Origin: Erythrocercus mccallii
Lineage: Eukaryota; Chordata; Aves; Passeriformes; Dicruridae
Direction of reading: 5' to 3'
Assembly (NCBI GenBank): GCA_013397435.1
Contig: VZRG01000862.1
Span: 186,001 to 250,000 of the forward strand
DNA: 64,000 nucleotides
The notes below the pieces were generated by a model that was given only the letters and a program-made list of their open reading frames with translations, was not told the origin of the DNA and made no database searches. The number at the start of each line of letters is the position of its first letter. Within the stretch, counting starts at the first letter, position 1. This document shows positions 35,901 to 48,700 of this stretch, one piece after another. Both the position numbers and the translations under genes were made by a program.

Positions 35901-36285
35901 CCTGGATCCATGTGCTCTCTATGCACCCAAGGTAAGCCATGGCCATTGCCATCAACTGGGGATAGTTCTAGCTTGTGTTAAAGGCCTTTTGCCTCAGCTT
36001 CCCCACCTGCAGCACTGGCTCATGTCCCAGCAGTCCCCCAGGCTAGCTGGGGGGGACTGGTGGGGGTGAAATACCCTGGGCTGGATCACTCTCACACATG
36101 GTTTCCTACCATACCTACAGGAGAAGATTGGCGAGCTGGTGAAGAAGATGCTGGAGAGTTTTGGGACCCAACGCTATATTGCTAACCTGGGCCACGGCCT
36201 CTACCCTGACATGAACCCTGAACATGTGGGTGCCTTTGTGGAAGCTGTGCATGCTCATTCCCGTCATATCAACAAGCACAGCTGA
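32940..36285 (+). CDS. UROD: UROD, uroporphyrinogen decarboxylase (10 exons)
   Basis: UROD is the cytosolic fifth enzyme of heme synthesis. It removes four acetate carboxyls from uroporphyrinogen III to give coproporphyrinogen III, without cofactor, as a homodimer. Exons: 32940..32962, 33726..33838, 33917..33996, 34195..34257, 34356..34553, 34790..34951, 35234..35371, 35514..35614, 35865..35931, 36121..36285. All junctions are GT/AG and in frame; the product is 369 aa against 367 in human. Family signatures are present in order: MRQAGRYLPEFRE with the substrate-binding arginine, FSDILVVPQALGM with the catalytic aspartate (human Asp86), SYMIEGGGS with the active-site tyrosine, and YIANLGHGLYPDMNPEHVGA with the active-site histidine. 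The short 23-bp first coding exon and long first intron fit the known gene. Head to head with HECTD3, tail to tail with ZSWIM5. Confidence 0.97.
35070..35222 (+). mobile_element. CR1 LINE 3' end in UROD intron 6
   Basis: The plus strand reads AGTGGCTGAGTCGCCATCC, GGGGACATGCTTTACTGGTG, GGCAGTGCTGGGTTAATGG and ATCTTAAAGATCTTTTTCAG, then a degenerate ATTCTGTG end, which is CR1 3' sequence in forward orientation. The translated ORF2 tail (VAESPSLEVFDSQVDGALGD) is recognisable. Its 3' end lies about a dozen bases from the UROD exon 7 acceptor. Confidence 0.88.
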
Positions 36286-36365
36286 GCCGGGGGCCTTGGG
36301 GACAAGACTCTGGTATGGGCAGTCACCCATGTTGTCACAGGGCTCACTCTAGGCTGGGCTGCAGC

Positions 36366-36371
36366 ATTAAA
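36366..36371 (+). terminator. Poly(A) signal of UROD (ATTAAA)
   Basis: ATTAAA, the commonest AATAAA variant, lies about 80 bp after the UROD stop codon at 36283-36285 in the sequence GCAGCATTAAACC. It implies a short 3' UTR. Confidence 0.7.
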
Positions 36372-36389
36372 CCAGGAATTTCTCTGCAG

Positions 36390-37339
36390 CAGCCGTGTGA
36401 CACTGGCTGGGGATGGGGAACTGGAGGGCCCTGAAGGAGATTCAAAGTCACGCCAGGCTGCTAGAGGAGCACATACAGTGCGGGGGAGCTCCTGAGCCCC
36501 ATTGTGCAGGGCAAAATGGGCAAACAGGGATGGCAGAAAATTGTGGAGGATGCCTCTCCCTGCCAGGCTGCAGTGTCCATGCTTGCAGCCGAGGATGTGA
36601 GCCCAGGGCACACCAGCCATCTCCTGAGGATGGATGTGCTCAGCCCTGCTAGGGAAGGTGAACTGCCTAAGGCTGGGAGGGTCACAGCCTGGGAGCTTGG
36701 GGCTCACTGGCAGAGGCTCAGCACCAGCTGTCCTACAGTCCTGCTCAGGTTGGAATGGGCAATGTGTTCTCAACCCAGGGTAGTCTCAAGGGGCTGGGAG
36801 ACCCGGCAGGACTCACCTGGGAGACGGCAAAGTGGCAGGAAGACCTCTGACACAGCACTACCAGCACCCTGCCACATTGGCTGGGATGGCAGCAGAGGCA
36901 CCATGGCCCTCCTCCTCCAGCTCCCAAAGCCTCTTTAGGACCATCCCCCTGGTCCTAGAGTGTTCCCCCATGCACACCTCCCCATCTCCTCTCATCCTCA
37001 GGACCAATCTTGCTTAGGGCTCAACAGCCCAGGAACCCTGAGTTACAGCTCCCGTCCCACACTGCAGCACACTCACTGTGGTCCAGGTTGGCAGCAGGAT
37101 GGCTCAAGACATGGGCAGAAACGCTGGTCTAGCTGGCATTGCTAGGGCAGTGTCTCCAGCATGGGCAAGGACCTGCTAACACTGTACATGGCGGGGAATT
37201 GCACCCAGAAGCAGCTTGCATGCCTTGTCCCCGCTCTGTCCCCCTCCTTGGGGCACAGGAGCTGGCTACCTACCATAGGTCTGGTGACCCCCTGACTCAG
37301 AGAAAGGCAGGAGAGACACAGGCAGTAACGTTCATCCCT
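36390..37339. other. Intergenic region between UROD and ZSWIM5 3' ends
   Basis: About 0.95 kb lies between the convergent poly(A) signals. No coding similarity or repeat was recognised; open frames are short and differ between strands. Confidence 0.6.
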
Positions 37340-37370
37340 TTTATTATTAAACATCAGATGAAGAGGTCGC

Positions 37371-37412
37371 ACACACACATACACGCACGCACGCAAAAAA
37401 AAAAAAAAAAAA
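37371..37412. repeat. CA-rich run followed by poly(A)
   Basis: ACACACACATACACGCACGC is followed by an uninterrupted A-run of about 17 bases. It lies near the 3' end of the ZSWIM5 transcript, where on the minus strand it reads as poly(T) followed by GT-rich sequence. Confidence 0.8.
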
Positions 37413-38067
37413 GGAAGAAAAAAGAGAGAAACAGACTGGTTGAAGACCGCTATTTCGGTGGTGACACAGACCGAGTACAATTGGGTTCCTGGCCAGAGCA
37501 TGGACACAAGTCACTTGCCAAAAAATGAAACCAGACAGCAGATAACTAGCGTACGTTCTCTAACTACAAGTCACTGTCCAGACTGGCCCTGGCCCCTCCA
37601 GCCCTCCCAACCTGCTGGCAAAGAAACGAACCAAAACTGAAGAGCCACCGGCCTGGGGCTGGAGTGTGCCCCCAGCGTGGGGTGAGCCGAGAAGGGCTGA
37701 GCGTTGGCTGCACCACGGAGCTGGGAATGGTGTGGGAAGGCGCTGCGGCTGCCCCTCCCTCCCCCGGAGGAGCCGGCAGCCCTGGTGCCCGCCCAGGCAC
37801 TCGCACCCTGCACCTGTGATGGGCTGAGTCCTCCATTGCCAGCATCTGCATGTGTCCGAGCGAGCATCGCCCCGACTTCCTTCCTTCGCTGTCCTCCAGC
37901 GCTGGGCTGCTGCTCCTCTGTCCATCTGTCCTTCTGTCCCAGGGCTGTGAGTTGAGTAGATGTTCGCCTCCCCCCCACACCCTTCTTGCTGCTGACGATG
38001 CCATGGGAACCTGAGAAATGTTCGTGTGCCTCCTCCTCTTTTTGTCTGTGGTTTTGTGTGGGTTTTT

Positions 38068-38130
38068 TAAATAATAGTTATAATAATAATAACAATAATA
38101 ATAATAATAGCAATAATAAAAATAATCGCC
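38068..38130. repeat. ATA/ATAAT microsatellite in ZSWIM5 3' UTR
   Basis: An interrupted trinucleotide array (AATAATAATAACAATAATAA type) on the plus strand, within the ZSWIM5 3' UTR. Confidence 0.85.
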
Positions 38131-38875
38131 CCAGCCCACAACAATTTCAAGTATCCCCCAAATAAAAGACAGAATTATAAATAATTATAACTTTACAATT
38201 TAATAATTGACACATATACTATAGTATTTACAGTATCATAAATGCTTTTTTTGTGTTACTTTTAGTAAGCAATCCCTGAGAACAGTTACTTTTACTTGTT
38301 TTTATTGAAGTATCTTCACAAATAGAGGAGTTTGCATGTCTCGGGCGGGCGGGAGAAGCGCTCTGCAAAGCCATCGCTTTTGGTGATGCATGAGGTTCTA
38401 GTGTCGCAGGTTTCTTTGCTTGCTTTTTTTTCCTATTTTTTGGGGGTTTTTTTTGTTTTTTGTTTGTTTTTTTTTTGTTAAATTCCCCACATAATTTTAA
38501 AGATTTTTCACTTTGCAACCTTCGTATCCCTCCTGTCCTTCAGGAAAGAGGTATTAGATTTCCAGGTTAGCTTTTGGTATTGGCAAGGGAGGGCAGGGGG
38601 CTGAGTAAACCATCCTTTTTTCCACGTGGTTGCCTTTTGGTTTGTGCCCAAGGAATCTCTGGATCCTCTCAGTGTGTGAAATGGTTAAATCCAAGAAAGA
38701 GTAACACTAAAAGAAAAAAAAAGAAAAAGAAAACAAACAAAAGAGAAACAGAAGACCAGAACAGAGCAGCCTCTGCCAATGGGGGGGAAGCTGATCTCCA
38801 CTTTCCTTTCTTCTTCTCTCCCAAGTCCCCGTGCTGCGGCCGGACCCTGCCAGTAAGCGTGGCAGGAGCCAGGGC

Positions 38876-39738
38876 TCACCCAAACCGTTCTCGCACCAGC
38901 AGCATCAGTTTTTTCTTGCCTTTGTAGATTTGTTTAAGATTGTCAATGAACTGGGCGAACTGTATGTGCCCGTCCTGTGCCAGGAGGAAGGTCTCCCTGG
39001 CCTTGCTGAGGAACTCGATGAACTCCCCATAGTGCCGTGGGCTGATGTGGGTGAGCCGGGAGTGGGTGGTGTTGATGTAGGCGCTTATCGTCGCGTCCAG
39101 CAGCTGCCGCAGGGGGGCTTTGTCAGTGGACATCAGCTTCCCCGAGTTCCTGCGCCCAGGGATGCCGGCCAGCCCTGGTGCTGTCATGGTGCAGCGGCGA
39201 AGGATGTCCGAGAGCACTGTGGCACAGTGCACGCTCTTCACCACCAGTGGGATGATGGCTGCCAGCTCGTTTTTGCCCAGAGAGTGGCTCAAGGCGCAGG
39301 CCCAGAGCACATCATTGATGGCTGGGTGCGTGTCCTGGTTGTAGGCCAGGTTGAGATGTGTCATGGCCAACGAGGCCAGTTTGAAGGCTCGGAGTGGGTA
39401 GCCCCGGTGTTCCATGTAGCGGGCAATGGTGAAGAGCTGGGTGTAGGTCATGCCGGTGGAGGCAGCATCAATGACGATCTGGTAGGCGGTCTCAAAGGCG
39501 ATGTGGTCCTTCTCGCAGAGGGTCAGGGCGGACAGGGCGCAGTTCTGAGGGTCCTTCATGGCGCACTGCAGGGCCAGGGTGCGGGCACAGCTGGCCAGCT
39601 CTTCCCGCTGTGGGTAGTCCAGGCTCAGGCGCAGGATGGTGTTGTGGGACATCACTGTGGCCGCCACAATGCTGGTGGCTTCCGTGGGAGTGAACAGTGA
39701 GTACCAGCTCTGCAGGATGCTCACCAGGGCCCTGACTC
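38876..39738 (-). CDS. ZSWIM5: ZSWIM5 last coding exon (exon 14)
   Basis: This 863-bp exon follows a CTTGCAG acceptor and begins in phase after GA with VRALVSILQSWYSLFTPTEA. It encodes the most conserved C-terminal third, including MTYTQLFTIARYMEHRGYP, LSHSLGKNELAAIIPLVV and ISPRHYGEFIEFLSKARET, and stops at 38876-38878. Confidence 0.95.
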
Positions 39739-42700
39739 CTGCAAGAAAACACCGGGGTCACAGCACAGCCCTGGAACCTGGCAGTTCATGGGGCTCCTCT
39801 GAGACCCAGAGACAGGGTAAAACAGCCCACAGCACTGCTGAGCTGCTGCCTCTGTCCCAAGAGGGACAGGGCAGAGGGGGACAGGCAGAGGCCAACCCAC
39901 ATTGCCATACTGCAGGGCACAGAGACCACCACTGGTCTGGGCCAGGTACAGGGCACCCATCCCAATCCCAAAACCGGCCACTGCTGCAGTCCCAACCCTG
40001 TCAGCTGGTGCTCTGAGGTGAATTCAGTTACCCAGGAAGAAATGAGAGACTCGGGAGAACTCAGATGCTCAGGGCTAAGCATGACCCTAGGATCTCCATG
40101 CCCAACCCTGCTCCCGCTGCATGCAGGCCTGATGCCCCCAGCACACACGGAACTCACCCACTTCGGTAGCACACGTCACCAGCCACCTCACCATCTCCCG
40201 CCGCCGCCAGTTGAGGGTGGACAGAGTCATGCGCATCACCTGCGATGCAAACTTGGGGTGACTGGCTGCCCTGCAGGGCTCTAGTGAGGCCAGCCAACAG
40301 AGCAATGCTCCCCAAAAAATCCCTCTGGTTCAACTGGCTACCAACTACGTGGCACTGCCTCACCTCCACCCAAACCACAGCTAACACAGGGCTTCCCCAG
40401 GGCTGAGGTCCCCAGCTCAGGACCATGCAGAGGTCACTTTACTCCATCCACAGGGGACACCCTGCTTGGTGGAAGACCATAACCAGCACGGCTGCCACAG
40501 CTATGGTGGGCAGAAGGGCCACCAGCATTCCTGGCTTGATCCCGTACCTGGAGCCCCAGTTCCAGTGCCACATTGAGCAGTGTTGTGTCAGAGTTGCTGT
40601 CAGCTGGCGTGGCAATCTTGAATGCATCCTGAGCCAGCTTGAAGATCAAGGAGGAAGAGTGGATGTTTTTCTGGATGGCCTCCAGCACCGTGCGTAGGCG
40701 CAGCATGTCCCCTGGGAGCAAGCAAGAACAGTCAGATGACTGAGGCATCCCCCCGACTTGCCCTGGAGCCCCATCTCTTGCCTGCATCACGTGGTGAACA
40801 GTCCCTTCACCACAGCCAGCCCCTTTGTGACACACACAGAGAGGGACACATAGAGATGCTGAATCAGGCCCTACCATCCAACCGCCTAAAATGGAGCACC
40901 CTCCCCAGGAAGTGACACATCCTACAGCAAGCATTCTCACTCAAGTTCATCCTCTCACAGAGAGGATAAACAAACCTGAGTGATCCCAGACACGTCCTGT
41001 CTTTAGCAGACATCTCCAGGCACCTGGATGTTCCACCCTGGCCTCAAGTTTGACAGCTGTACAGCTGCTTCTTCCCAGAAAAGGAGGGGCTTGGGGAGAT
41101 GCCTAGTATTGAATGGCTGCAGAAATATCAGTCTTCTTCCAGGAACATTAGGAAGAAGAGGAAAAGCTGTTTGCTGCACGCAGATTGTCTTGCCCAGCAT
41201 GCCCCTCTGCAAGGCTGGGCTGGGGTCACCCAGACTTGCTGCACCTTGGTCCTCAATGCCCCAGGTCAGGCACTCATAACTGAGACAGGCTGAACTATAC
41301 CCAAAGAAGGGGGTTCGTGGCACAATATCCAGTGGTGCTGTGAGTCTCCTGCTACAGGAGGTTGTGGGTGCTAGGATATATGATGGCACCAGGAGATGGG
41401 GCAGGATCTTGGAAGAGGGACACATGAAGGCATATGAATACCATGATAGGAGGGAAATCCTCCTATCAGTCCCTGTGGGACACAGTGTGGGGAGAGGGAC
41501 CTTTGGGGTGTGCACAGACCAGAGGTGGCAATATGCCACAGGTTCCAGCTTTACTTCAACTCCTAGTCATAGACTGAGCAGAAGAACCTCATGCAAAGAC
41601 AACCAAATCATGCACAGGAGTTTGAAAAATCCAGTGCTGCACCTGGACACACAGAGACATCTCAGGTGACTCACAGCTAAAGATATCACCTGCCACCCAC
41701 CACAGCCGCTTGCACTGCCACCAAAATCCAAGCCTCCCTAAAATGGCTTGTGGGGGCTTGAGAGGCTGCAGGATCACACTGGGACATGCTGCAGCAAGGG
41801 AACACCTGAGGAAGGGGAGAGTGGGAAAAACAGATGCAATCCCTGGCACAAAATCCTCATCCTATTAGGTACTGGAAGGGAGAAAAAAGACCTAAAGGAT
41901 AAGCCAAGTACCAGCTCTTCATTCAGGCACTGCAAATCAGGAAGAATACCATCAGCCTTGGTAAAGCAGCCTAGAGGAGGAGGCTGGAAGGAGAGAAGAG
42001 GCTGCCAAGGCAGCAAGGCTGGAGCTTTCTGACAATTCATTTCCTGTTCCTCTCACTTGGAAAGAAAACCTTCCCTGTCAGGCTGGCAGCACCAGGACAT
42101 CAGAGGGCAGTGGTAACTGCTTGGTTCACTGACTCTCACAGGACACAAGACTCTTGCCATCCTGCTGGGGTTGGTTTCTGGTCAGGGGGGACGTTCAATG
42201 AAAAGCCTGTGCTCGCGTTCATAACAGTGCCTGGGCAGGAACTGAAGAGGCCCAAGAGACCAGTGAGATGTCACCGCTGATCCCATCTCCCACAAAAGCC
42301 ACTTGTGGTTTGGTGCACAGAGAGGTTTTCTCCCTCTCACAGCCTGTGCAGGATCATTACCACAGAGCAGAAGAGACAAAGCAGAGGTGAAAGGACAAAC
42401 AGCTTCAAACAAAACCATGGCATGACTGCACAACATGCCTGGCAGCTGCCTGTGCTGCAAGGCAGGCATGGTCCTGTAGCTCCTTGGGCACTGCCCAGGA
42501 CCTGCAGCACCACAGCTGCAAGGCCTGCCTGAACCGCATTGGAAATTCCCATCCTGCCCTGTGGGACCACGAGCCCTTTGGGACAAGAATCCCAGAAACC
42601 CCAGATTCTCAAGGCCAGCTCACTGTGCCCTGCCCACAGCAGGTTGCCAGTGGGGCACCCAGCCAGTCTCTGCCAGTGCCAGCAGAAGCAAGAGCTCCCT

Positions 42701-45700
42701 CCTTTCGCCAGCAAAAAACTCTTCAATGCTCTTGTGCACCATCATCCCATCAGCCCTGCCCCAGAACTGCCCTGCCACCAACCTTTGGCTGCTGTGAGCA
42801 TGGTGGAGGCCAGCTCACACTGCTGTGACTCCAGGTGCCCCAGGGTGAACCAGCGCGGGTACCTGCTGGGAACCACCGAGACCAGGTGGTGAGGGTGAGT
42901 CACATCGCCGGATGGTGCTGTGGTCTCCAGGACAGGCAACCTGAAGGGCAGGAGGAGGCAAAATCAGACCGCAGTCCAGCCCCAGCTTCACCTCCTCTCC
43001 CTGAGGTGCTGCCAAGGCGAGGCAGGGGCTGCCTGCAGGCAGCTGCCTGCAGCAATGCCTTTGAACACATCCTGCTGCTGTGCACGTGTGGGGCTCCTGA
43101 GGCTGCGTGCTCAACACATGGGCACAGGGATCAATCTGAGACTGACTTGAAAGGGGGGAGAAAGATCCGCTGAGTGATTTATAAACTTGCAAGGAAAAGT
43201 ACAGACCTCAGGAAAAAAAAAAAGGAAGAAAAAAAGTAAAATCCCTCCTCCCTTCCCGCTCCTTTCATGTCAAAGCACCTGGCAGAACTCCTGACTGTAT
43301 CATCTGGTTCTCCTTAAAACACTTGGTTGTGATCAGAAGCAGCAGCACATTTCCCCAGGGCCTCTGCAGCCAGGTTAGGTTGCCTGTTTTTGTGGTCACA
43401 ACCAAAAGCCTGGAAAACCTGGGGGAGAAGTAAGCCTAAAACAAGGGGAGCCTAAAACAAGGAGTCTCAAATTACCAGCTGTGGTGACAAATCCTAAACC
43501 CCTGAGTTGGTGCTAGTGTTGCTAACTTGATGGCTAGTTATGCAGGATGGAAACTGCACCCTGGATACGAAGAGCATCCAACTGTCTCTGCTATCCTCCG
43601 TTGCAGGCTTGAAGTAACCATAGGGCAGCAGAAGCCCAGCCTTTCCAGCCCTGGACACAGATACCCCAACACAGGGAGTCCTAGCTGGGAGCAGGGGATG
43701 GGCAACAACAGATGGCATCCCTGGGGCCCTCGGTCCTGTTCAATGGCCTGAGGTCTCAGGCCTGGCCATGGTGCCTCCACACACCAGAGAGGCCCTTGGC
43801 TACTTATTAGGGCTGGTTGTCCTCCTGAGCAGTCTTCCCAGGACAGGAGGATTTCAAACTTTCTCCCAGTGCTGGGGAGAGATGACCCATTTAACTGCAG
43901 AAATGCTGCAAAAAGGTGATGCTCTGGGCCAGGACTTTTAATGGTGGTAGAGGGAGAAAAAACTGGGATGCTCTGGAGTTGACAGTCCTCCAAGCATTGA
44001 CTTTTTTAGGCAATTGCAGCCTTTCCAAGACACATCCAGTTCCTGTCAAAACAGTGCAATACACAGGCTGATGTCTGAAGTGTGTCATGGACTGGGGAAG
44101 GAGATTGGGCAGCTCTCAGCATCAGCTGTTTCCCCAGTCCCAGAGATAGAGGTGGGTTTTAATGGAGAAGAGAATGCAACTGTGTTCTCCACCTGGCTCT
44201 GTGACACCCTGGAGCCCGGGGCAAACCATCCACCCATCTGTGCCAGGACAACAGCCCTTCTTGCAGGCAGGGAGGGCTGCAGGGTGCCCGAGGCCTGGCA
44301 GACAGAAGGCAGATGACAGCTCTGCATGTGCTTGGGAGCTGCTCTGGCAGAGGATGCCTGTCACAGGGACAGGCAGGTGGTGGTCCAGCCTGGAGCGAGG
44401 GGCTGGGTGGAGAGCTGGGCCAGCAGACATTATTGGACCCATGCAAATGCGTATGGATGGAGCTCATAAACCACGAATCACCCAAATGAAGAGCAGGAAC
44501 CTCTTTGCACTGCTGCTGTGCCCAGTGGCCCTACACACTGCAAAAGACCCCATGGATAGCAAGCTCCAAGCTTGTCTCCACTCCCATGCCTTTAGAGCAT
44601 GCCTGCTCTAAAGTTGCAAAGCATCCCAGCTTCCCAACAAGCATAGGAGAGAGGCAAAAAGAGGAGCAGAGACAGAATTAAACATGCACCAACCTCATGG
44701 CCCGCAAAGCCAGCTTGTATGCCAGGTCAGCATCGTGGGGCAGCAGGGCAGAGAACAGGTATTTGGCAAAGGTGTGCATGGGGACGCTCTCCCGGTGGAT
44801 GACTTCTCCCAAGCCGCTGAAGGGACCACCTAGGCAGAAGCAGAGCCCATCAGCCATAATTAGCACAGCAAGAGCTGTGGCTGCAGTTTGCACCACCCAA
44901 AGCTCTGAGGATCCGCTGTTCAGCTCCCTGGTGTGTTACTCAAGTTGGATCCAGGGATGCTCTTTCCTTTTCTAAAAGAAAATAAGAAACTGAAGCCCTG
45001 TGCTTTAGCACCGTTCTCCACCCTTCTGCCTCTGACTTGGTCTTTTTCTAGGGATGCCAACAAACCCTTGCTTTGCCAGGTGATGGAGCAGAGCAGCATT
45101 CTACAGGCTCTGCACCACATCCAGAGAGGATCAAGCAGGATGAGCATAAATTTTGTAAAGAGCACCTCAGAGACATTACCAACACTCAGCTAAGACACCA
45201 AAGTCAGCTAGGTGAGCCAAGTTCCCACCTTCTAGCAGCAAGATGCACTGCTTCCGCAGGGTCTGCACCAGCACTGGGTCCAGCTCCAGGTCCTGCAGCC
45301 GGGCAATGATCTGCTCCTCATTGCGGCACACCTTGTCCTGGGCATAGAGACCTTCAGGCATCACTCTCTGCTGACCCATCCCCATCAGGGCCACCTCTAA
45401 GGCCAGGGACAGGTAGGACTCGTCACCATCTTGGCTGCCAGTCACGACGGGCACATGTTGATACACTGGCGGTTTGGAGTCCCCTGCATCTGAAAGGAGG
45501 GAGAGGAGATGCAGTAGGGTTAAAACAGTCTTCCCAGACAGCAGAATCATTGCAAAGAAAAATGTCTCACTTCAGAAGCAAGACCCACACTTCCCTTCCT
45601 TCCTGCTTTCGATTACCCAGAAATGACAGATGAAAGCTCCCTGAGGGAGATGTGCGCTTCACTCTCCCTTCCTGCTCTCACTGGGAGATGCAGGAGACCC

Positions 45701-48700
45701 AAGATGTGCAACAGGGTGCACAGCTGACACCAGAGCCTTCCCAAGGACCTGCTCTGCTCTGGCTGCAAACTCTGAGGCTGAGAAAACTCTATTTCTCTCT
45801 ACTCACTACCTTCCTTGACTGCACTGCAGCTCTGCCCTGGTGATCCTGCCAAGGTGGAGAGTGGGAGCTCAGAATCCAGGTGTCCAGAGCCCCACATCTG
45901 CACCCACCTCAGCCACAGCCATCAGGAAGAGACCCAGGAGGAGCACTTGGTACCTGAAATTTCAAGGCAATTTTCCTCTTCTAATCTACAGGCTTCAGTC
46001 AGAGTGAGAAAGAGGCAGCCGATGGGGTTCAGAGGGTGGCCTACCCAGCCCTCCAGGTTGGTGATGGTTGTTGCTCCTCGCTGCAGCAGCTCTGGATAAA
46101 ACAGAACAGGATGGTTGTAAAAGTAAGGAATTTAAAGACAAGTTCTGCACCCAGAGTGGCTTCTGAGATGAGAGGACTTTTCTTATCCCACAGCTTGGGT
46201 CACAGGAACCTCTAGGGCCAACTCTGGCATGGTAGTTCACAAGGGCAAGGAGCAGCCACTCTGCACAGACAACTGAGGGAGCAGACACACACACAGAAAG
46301 AGGTGTCCCTAAGGCCACATAAGATGCAGTGACTCATTCTCTGCTCCAAGAGGACATGAGGGTCTGCAGACAAGATAAGATGAGACCCAAAGATAAGGTC
46401 TGTAATGCCAGACTTGCAGCTCATGGATTAATTTGCATTGGTAGTCTGAACGTTTTGAAAACACAAACAGAAATCTCTCCTGAGATGACAAAGACTTCCA
46501 GGATTCTTAGAAATTCCATCTTTTGGTGATCTCAAGCCAGCTGAGCTGGCAAGGACCAGGAGCTGCTGACCTTCAGCAGCAATGCAGTAACTGACCCAGC
46601 TCCCTGCCAATTGCAACTGCAAAAGGAGCAGCACTGGGCTTGTCTCCTGGTACATTTACTCAGGAAATGCAAGGTGGAAGTAGCACACACAGCCAGTTAC
46701 TTCTGCTCTGCAGTCAGGCAGCTCCTCTTTAATGCAGGCAGTACATGCCTGGGCAACCCTTACAGACAACCAGACAAGGCAACAGCGGGAACAAGAGCAT
46801 CCCTACTGCAACAGTTTGAAGACAGCATGTGGGCAGCTCTGTCCTTAGCATGTGGGTATCAACTCAGCTTGGCTCACGCAACTCAGTTTGTCTTCCCTAA
46901 GACATGAGCATTCCCCTGCAGCGCTGCCCACCCTCCACCTCTGCCACTCTGAATGGGACAGCACAACTCTTACAGAATCACTAGGTTGGAAGAGACCTTC
47001 AAGAGCATTGAGTCCAACACAGGCCCTAACACCTCAACTAAACCATGGCACCGAGTGCCACATCCAATCTTTTTTTAAACACATCCAGGGATGGTGACTC
47101 CACCACCTCCTCAGACACACAGTTCCAGTACTTTATCACTCTTTCCATGAAAAACTTTTTCCTAATATCCAACCTATAATTCCCTTGGTGCAGCTTAAGG
47201 CTGTATCCTCTCATTCTGTCAGTTGCTGCCTGGAGAAAGAGACCAACCCCACCTGGCTACAGCCACTTTTCAGGAAGTTGTAGAGAGTGATAAGGTCACC
47301 CCTGAGTCTCCTTTTCTCCAGGTTAAACAACCCCAGCTCCCTCAGCCGTTCCTCACAGGGCTCATGTTCCAAGCCCCTCACCAGCCTCGTTGCCTCCTCT
47401 GGACATGCTCAAGCATCTCAACGTCCTTCCTAAACTGAGGGACCCAGAACTGGACACGGCACTCAAGGTGTGGCCTCACCAGTGCCAAGTACAGGGGAAG
47501 AATGACCTCCCTGCTTCTGCTGGCCACACCATTCCTGATCCAGGCCGGGATGCCGTTGGCCTTCTTGGCCACCAGAGCACACTGCTGGCTTGTGTTCATT
47601 CAGCTGTCACCAGTACCCTCAGGTTCCTTTCTGCCTGGGCACTCTCCAGCCACACCATTCCCAGCCTATAGCATTGTAGGGCATTATTGTGGCCACAATG
47701 CAGGACTCCGCACTTGGACTTAATAAACTTCATCTTATTGGACTCTGCCCCTCCATCCAACCATTCCAGGTCTCTCTGCAGAGCCCTCCTACCTTCCAAC
47801 AGATCGACACACGCTCCCAGCTTAGTGTCATCTGCAAATTTACTAATGAAAGACTCAATACCCTCGTCCACATAGTCAATAAAAACATTGAACAGAGCTG
47901 GCCCCAGCACAGACCCCTGAGGGACACCACTGGTGCCTGGCCCCCAGCTGGATGCAGCACCATTCACCACCACTCTCTGGGCCCGGCCATGCAGCCAGTT
48001 CCTAACCCAGCACAGAGTGCTCCTGTCCAAGCCACGGGCTGCCAGCTTTTCCAGGAGTGTGCTGTGAGGGACAGTGTCAAAGGCCTTGCTGAAGTCCAAA
48101 CAGACAACATTCACAGCCTTTCCTATATCCACCAGGTAGGTCACCTGGTCATAAAAGGAGATTAGGTTGGTCAAACACGACCTACCCCTCCTGAACCCGT
48201 GCTGGCTGGGTCTGATACCCTGGCCATCCTATAAGTGCTGCATGATGATGCTCAATATGAACTGCTCCTTACCAGGTACTGAGGTCAGGGTAACCAGAAT
48301 CCTGCTTCCCACCCTTCTTGTGAATGGGTGTCACACTGGCCAGCTTCCAGTCATCTGGAACCTCACCAGTGTGCCAGGACTGTTGGTAAATGATGGAGAG
48401 CGGCTTCACAAGCTCATCTGCCAGCTCCCTCATCACCCTAGGAAGGATCCCATCTGGGCCCAGAGATTTTTGAACATCCAAGTGGCTCAGCAGTTCTCTG
48501 ACTGCCTTCTCCTGGATAACAGGGGCACCATTCTGCTCCCTGACATCATCTACCAACCTAGGAGGACAGTTGTCCTGAGGAAAAGCCGTCTTCCCACTAA
48601 AGACTGAGGCCAAGGAGGCATTAAGCACTTCTGCCTTCTTCCCAATCTGCAGTTACTAAGCTCCCTCCCTCACCCAATAAAGAACAAAGGTTGGTCTTAG

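Larger units (their letters stand above)
37340..38875 (-). other. ZSWIM5: ZSWIM5 3' UTR
   Basis: From the ZSWIM5 stop codon at 38876-38878 leftward runs about 1.5 kb of non-coding DNA rich in simple sequence: T/A homopolymer runs at 38424-38478 and 38711-38750, an ATA-type microsatellite at about 38068-38130, and CA and A runs at 37371-37412. TTTATT at 37340-37345 (AATAAA on the minus strand) is the likely distal poly(A) signal. Another at 38301-38306 could give a shorter form. The extent is inferred. Confidence 0.65.
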